Shown: piece by piece, positions 61,886-64,000 of the stretch
Layout: each line of letters begins with the position of its first letter
Numbering within the stretch: position 1 is the first letter of the stretch
Source: JL08 sp039969355
Lineage (GTDB): Bacteria; Pseudomonadota; Alphaproteobacteria; Rhodobacterales; Rhodobacteraceae
Length of the DNA stretch: 64,000 bases
Direction: 5' to 3'
Assembly: GCA_039969355.1 (NCBI GenBank)
Contig: JBDVOA010000040.1
Span: 145,936 to 209,935, forward strand
Notes under the pieces: generated by a model
Seen by the model: only the letters and a program-made list of their open reading frames with translations
The model's database searches: none
Told to the model about the DNA's origin: nothing
Program-made: the position numbers and the translations under genes

Positions 61886-62093
61886 ATTGGCAGTCAATCA
61901 TCCGACCGGGCAACTGCGCCCGGGTCATGGTGCTTTCGGAACTGCGGGATGTGACGATCAACTCGTTCAGCGGATTGATATCGGCGGGAGAGAAATAGTG
62001 CAGACCCATCACGCGTGATGGGTCGCTGGGCGTCAGCCGCCACTGAGTGCGCGAGGTTCCGGGCTTGTGGATTGGTAACAACGAGGGGGCCAA
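61880..62093 (-). pseudogene. possible remnant of a 3-hydroxyacyl-CoA dehydrogenase-like gene
   Basis: A minus-strand frame reads SDPSRVMGLHYFSPADINPL, then NELIVTSRSSESTMTRAQ. The stretch RVMGLHYFSPA resembles the 3-hydroxyacyl-CoA dehydrogenase pattern RVIGLHFFNP. The rest cannot be followed, there is no real start, and it runs to the HAD gene end. Probably a decayed fragment, or chance. Confidence 0.25.
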
Positions 62094-62574
62094 ATTTTGG
62101 CAGTCGGCAATGCCCTAGCTGCTTGCTAGTGACAAAGCCCCGCGTCGATGACTATTTCGTCCCGCAACTCGGTAATTGCCCTTCAAGACCTTGCTGCGAC
62201 CACAACGAACGGCCGCTTTCTTGGCTGCGTCGCAGCGTGACGCTTGGATCAGTCAGGGCGGCTAGTTTGCTGCGTGAGCGAAAAACGCGATTTCAGTCTG
62301 GCCACTCTGGGCTCTGACCGGTTATTCGCCGCAGATTGAATGAAGATCCGTGTTGGGCCGTCCCTGGAGGTTGAATCAATCCCTCGACTTTGTGGTAACA
62401 TCCGCTCCTACGGCGGCAACGAGCTCAAGTTTTATTCGCATCGTTCACTGCATGCGTCTGGATTTGGAGTGGCAACTTTGAACACCAGTGAGAAAGAGTT
62501 TGCTGAAGTGACTTTTTTCATGGCCCGAATTTACCTAAGCTACCTATAATTTGGTGCTTATTTTGGAGTGATTG
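62094..62574. other. intergenic region before the polysaccharide lyase-like gene
   Basis: No supported gene. It includes short noncoding stretches of the kind scattered between roseobacter genes (for example around 62190-62215). A 69-codon frame at 62340-62549 has no ribosome site or recognisable features. Confidence 0.4.
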
Positions 62575-63708
62575 ATGAAGAGTTTTTTCCAAACTGTTGT
62601 TTGTTCCATGCTGTTCGCAAGTTTTGCCAACGCTGACACGTACAGAGATGATCTTTCAGGCGGCAAGTTAGATGCATCGCGTTGGTGTGAATGCCAAATC
62701 GATCCTCAGTATCCAGTTCGCGGGGGAAACACATCTGTGGGCGCTGCTGGAACAATCCTCATCGACGTGAACTCGCGCGACGTTGGAGGAAATGTCTGCC
62801 GGTTCAAACCGACAGTAGAGTGTGCCCAACCGGGGGCGTCGGCTTTGGCGTCGGATGAAGACGATCGGGATGTTCTGACAGCGAGCGTTTTCGCAAATTT
62901 CACGCGGCTGAGTTCGGACCCGACCTTAAGGAAAATACTCAGCCCGAATGGAACCTCCTATTGCAGCGACCTCGTGCAAGAGGCCGCAAATGCGGCGCAC
63001 GACGCCGAAGAAAAAACAGAAGGCAAGCCGCTACCAAAACTCTGTATTCAACGCCAAGAACTTAGATTATTTAGCAGTTTCAGAGCCCGTGCGACCCGGA
63101 CAAGCAGGTACACCATGAAATTTCGGATGCCTGGAAAACATGAAATCCAGGATCGCGTGAATTCGATGCGCTGGGTTCTTGCGCAGTGGAAGCACTCAGA
63201 ATTGAGCGAGAGCTATGAAAACAATCCCCAGTATACGTTCAATGGACAAAGCCCATTTGTCGCCGTTCGGTTTGACGATGCGGTTTTGCACGTAACCGTA
63301 CAAGACGAATTCTGGCGCTGCATGATTGCGGCGGCCAAACACGACATTTGGCCAGACATGGAAACCATCAGCGGACGTATCCCGGACAAGTACTGTTTTT
63401 GGACAGGTCCAGACAAATACAGCGGCCCAAAGCCAACGCATTCGCTAAACTTGATCCATCACACCAGTCCGGTTTTGGAAAATGCTGCGGGCCAGTTTAC
63501 AACACTCCGCCTCGATATCGAGGCGGGCCCGTCCGGCGAAGTCGTTCTCTGGCAGGATGACACCAAGGTGGCGACAGTCAACGGACGTCTCGGATACAAC
63601 ATGGACAATGCCTGGAAGTCAAAGGTCAAGTTTAAATTCGGACAGTACCGAGACTATCTGCCAGACAATCATTCGATGGAACTCGACTTCGTCGAGATCA
63701 AAGACTGA
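62575..63708 (+). CDS. secreted polysaccharide lyase-like protein (heparin lyase I-like)
   Basis: 377 aa. Signal peptide to about residue 20 (FASFANADTYRDD). The chain shows segments found in the PF14099-type polysaccharide lyases: WVLAQWKH (about 203-210), a jelly-roll pattern, and KFKFGQYRDYLPDNHSMELDFVEI at the C-terminus. Eight Cys give likely disulphides. ATG follows TTGGAG. With the sulfatase nearby, a sulfated glycan or uronic acid polymer is a plausible substrate. Function inferred from weak pattern. Confidence 0.5.
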   Translation: MKSFFQTVVCSMLFASFANADTYRDDLSGGKLDASRWCECQIDPQYPVRGGNTSVGAAGTILIDVNSRDVGGNVCRFKPTVECAQPGASALASDEDDRDVLTASVFANFTRLSSDPTLRKILSPNGTSYCSDLVQEAANAAHDAEEKTEGKPLPKLCIQRQELRLFSSFRARATRTSRYTMKFRMPGKHEIQDRVNSMRWVLAQWKHSELSESYENNPQYTFNGQSPFVAVRFDDAVLHVTVQDEFWRCMIAAAKHDIWPDMETISGRIPDKYCFWTGPDKYSGPKPTHSLNLIHHTSPVLENAAGQFTTLRLDIEAGPSGEVVLWQDDTKVATVNGRLGYNMDNAWKSKVKFKFGQYRDYLPDNHSMELDFVEIKD

Positions 63709-63867
63709 TTCCGACCAACCTTATGATTGCTCGTCAAGTACTTGATGATCTAAACGAAAATCAACTTCAGACTTCAGGCCGATTGAACCGAAAGGCAGTT
63801 TAGCCTCGCCCATTGTTAGTTCGGGCAGAATCAGAGTTCGCGGATGCAGCGAATGGGGCGGCTCCTC
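63709..63867. other. short intergenic stretch at the end of the window
   Basis: No gene is recognised. Both neighbours point toward it. Confidence 0.4.
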
Positions 63868-64000
63868 TCATAAGCAGATATCGACACCTGCATTATGGCG
63901 CATTGCGACGCCGGTTGATGCAGGAGCCATCCACCCCATCAGCAATGCGGGCTGCGACTGCAGCATCGCCATCAGCTGTCGGATGACCGCAATGGGCCGT
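63868..64000 (-). CDS. partial open frame at window edge
   Basis: On the minus strand an open frame enters from beyond the window and stops at 63868. It reads RPIAVIRQLMAMLQSQPALL, then MGWMAPASTGVAMRHNAGVD. No family is recognised. Could be a real gene end or a chance frame. Confidence 0.25.
   Translation of the reverse strand, partial: RPIAVIRQLMAMLQSQPALLMGWMAPASTGVAMRHNAGVDICL

Noticed and set aside
1..64000. CRISPR arrays, rRNA genes, intact IS elements
   Set aside because: No regularly spaced repeats, rRNA segments or transposase genes were seen.

Overview
The window looks like chromosomal DNA of a marine alphaproteobacterium of the Rhodobacterales (Roseobacter group). The evidence is a circularly permuted two-piece tmRNA on the minus strand with tag ANDNRAPVAVAA, adjacent DMSP demethylase (dmdA) and acryloyl-CoA reductase (acuI) genes, an ATP synthase zeta-type inhibitor (DUF1476), a trgA-trgB-cysK tellurite locus, a fumC-DUF4169-RHH operon, and what appears to be a split B12-dependent methionine synthase. 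All calls come from reading the sequence; no database search was run.

Regions. 1-2 kb: metF plus a methyl-THF:corrinoid methyltransferase. 2-8.3 kb: a TctD/TctE two-component system with a third, periplasmic binding-protein gene, divergent from a tctCBA tricarboxylate transporter. 8.3-15.3 kb: a degenerate Hint protein, sulfatase copy 1, small membrane proteins, an AI-2E-type exporter, a YihY protein and a homocysteine methyltransferase (bmt) with a structured leader. 15.5-21 kb: zeta inhibitor, purC-purS-purQ, and dctB-dctD, where DctD lacks GAFTGA. 21-33 kb: RNase E, TusA, CcdA, a hydrolase-like membrane protein, a cytochrome P450, the fumC operon, SspB and a chromate module. 33-36.8 kb: an orphan gene of unknown function, ssrA and secreted proteins. 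36.8-44 kb: a DMSP locus made of a GntR regulator, DUF2182-DUF1326-DinB-dmdA, acuI and a BCCT transporter. 44-49.4 kb: trgA-trgB-cysK-mscS and tRNA-Ser.

From the tRNA-Ser onward the content is accessory. A tyrosine integrase sits against the tRNA and is followed by AlpA, a primase-polymerase, a helicase-like ATPase and a DUF5681 (small-terminase-like) protein. No capsid or tail genes follow, so this resembles a phage satellite. Next come a serine resolvase with a three-part res-like site but no transposase, a TPR/FlgO-like membrane protein, sulfatase copy 2, a periplasmic HAD hydrolase and a putative polysaccharide lyase.

How the parts fit together: DmdA makes 5-methyl-THF from DMSP. MetF and the two methionine-synthase parts (methyl-THF side at 1-2 kb, homocysteine side at 14-15 kb) handle the same methyl-THF pool. 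A nine-base palindrome of the form TGTCNGACA appears at the GntR/DUF2182 promoter and again upstream of acuI, which suggests one regulator for the DMSP genes. The strongest leads are the DMSP regulon with its coupled DUF2182-DUF1326-DinB genes, the shared Arg-rich tails on the split methionine synthase parts, the bmt leader RNA, the compact satellite, and the GAFTGA-less DctD.
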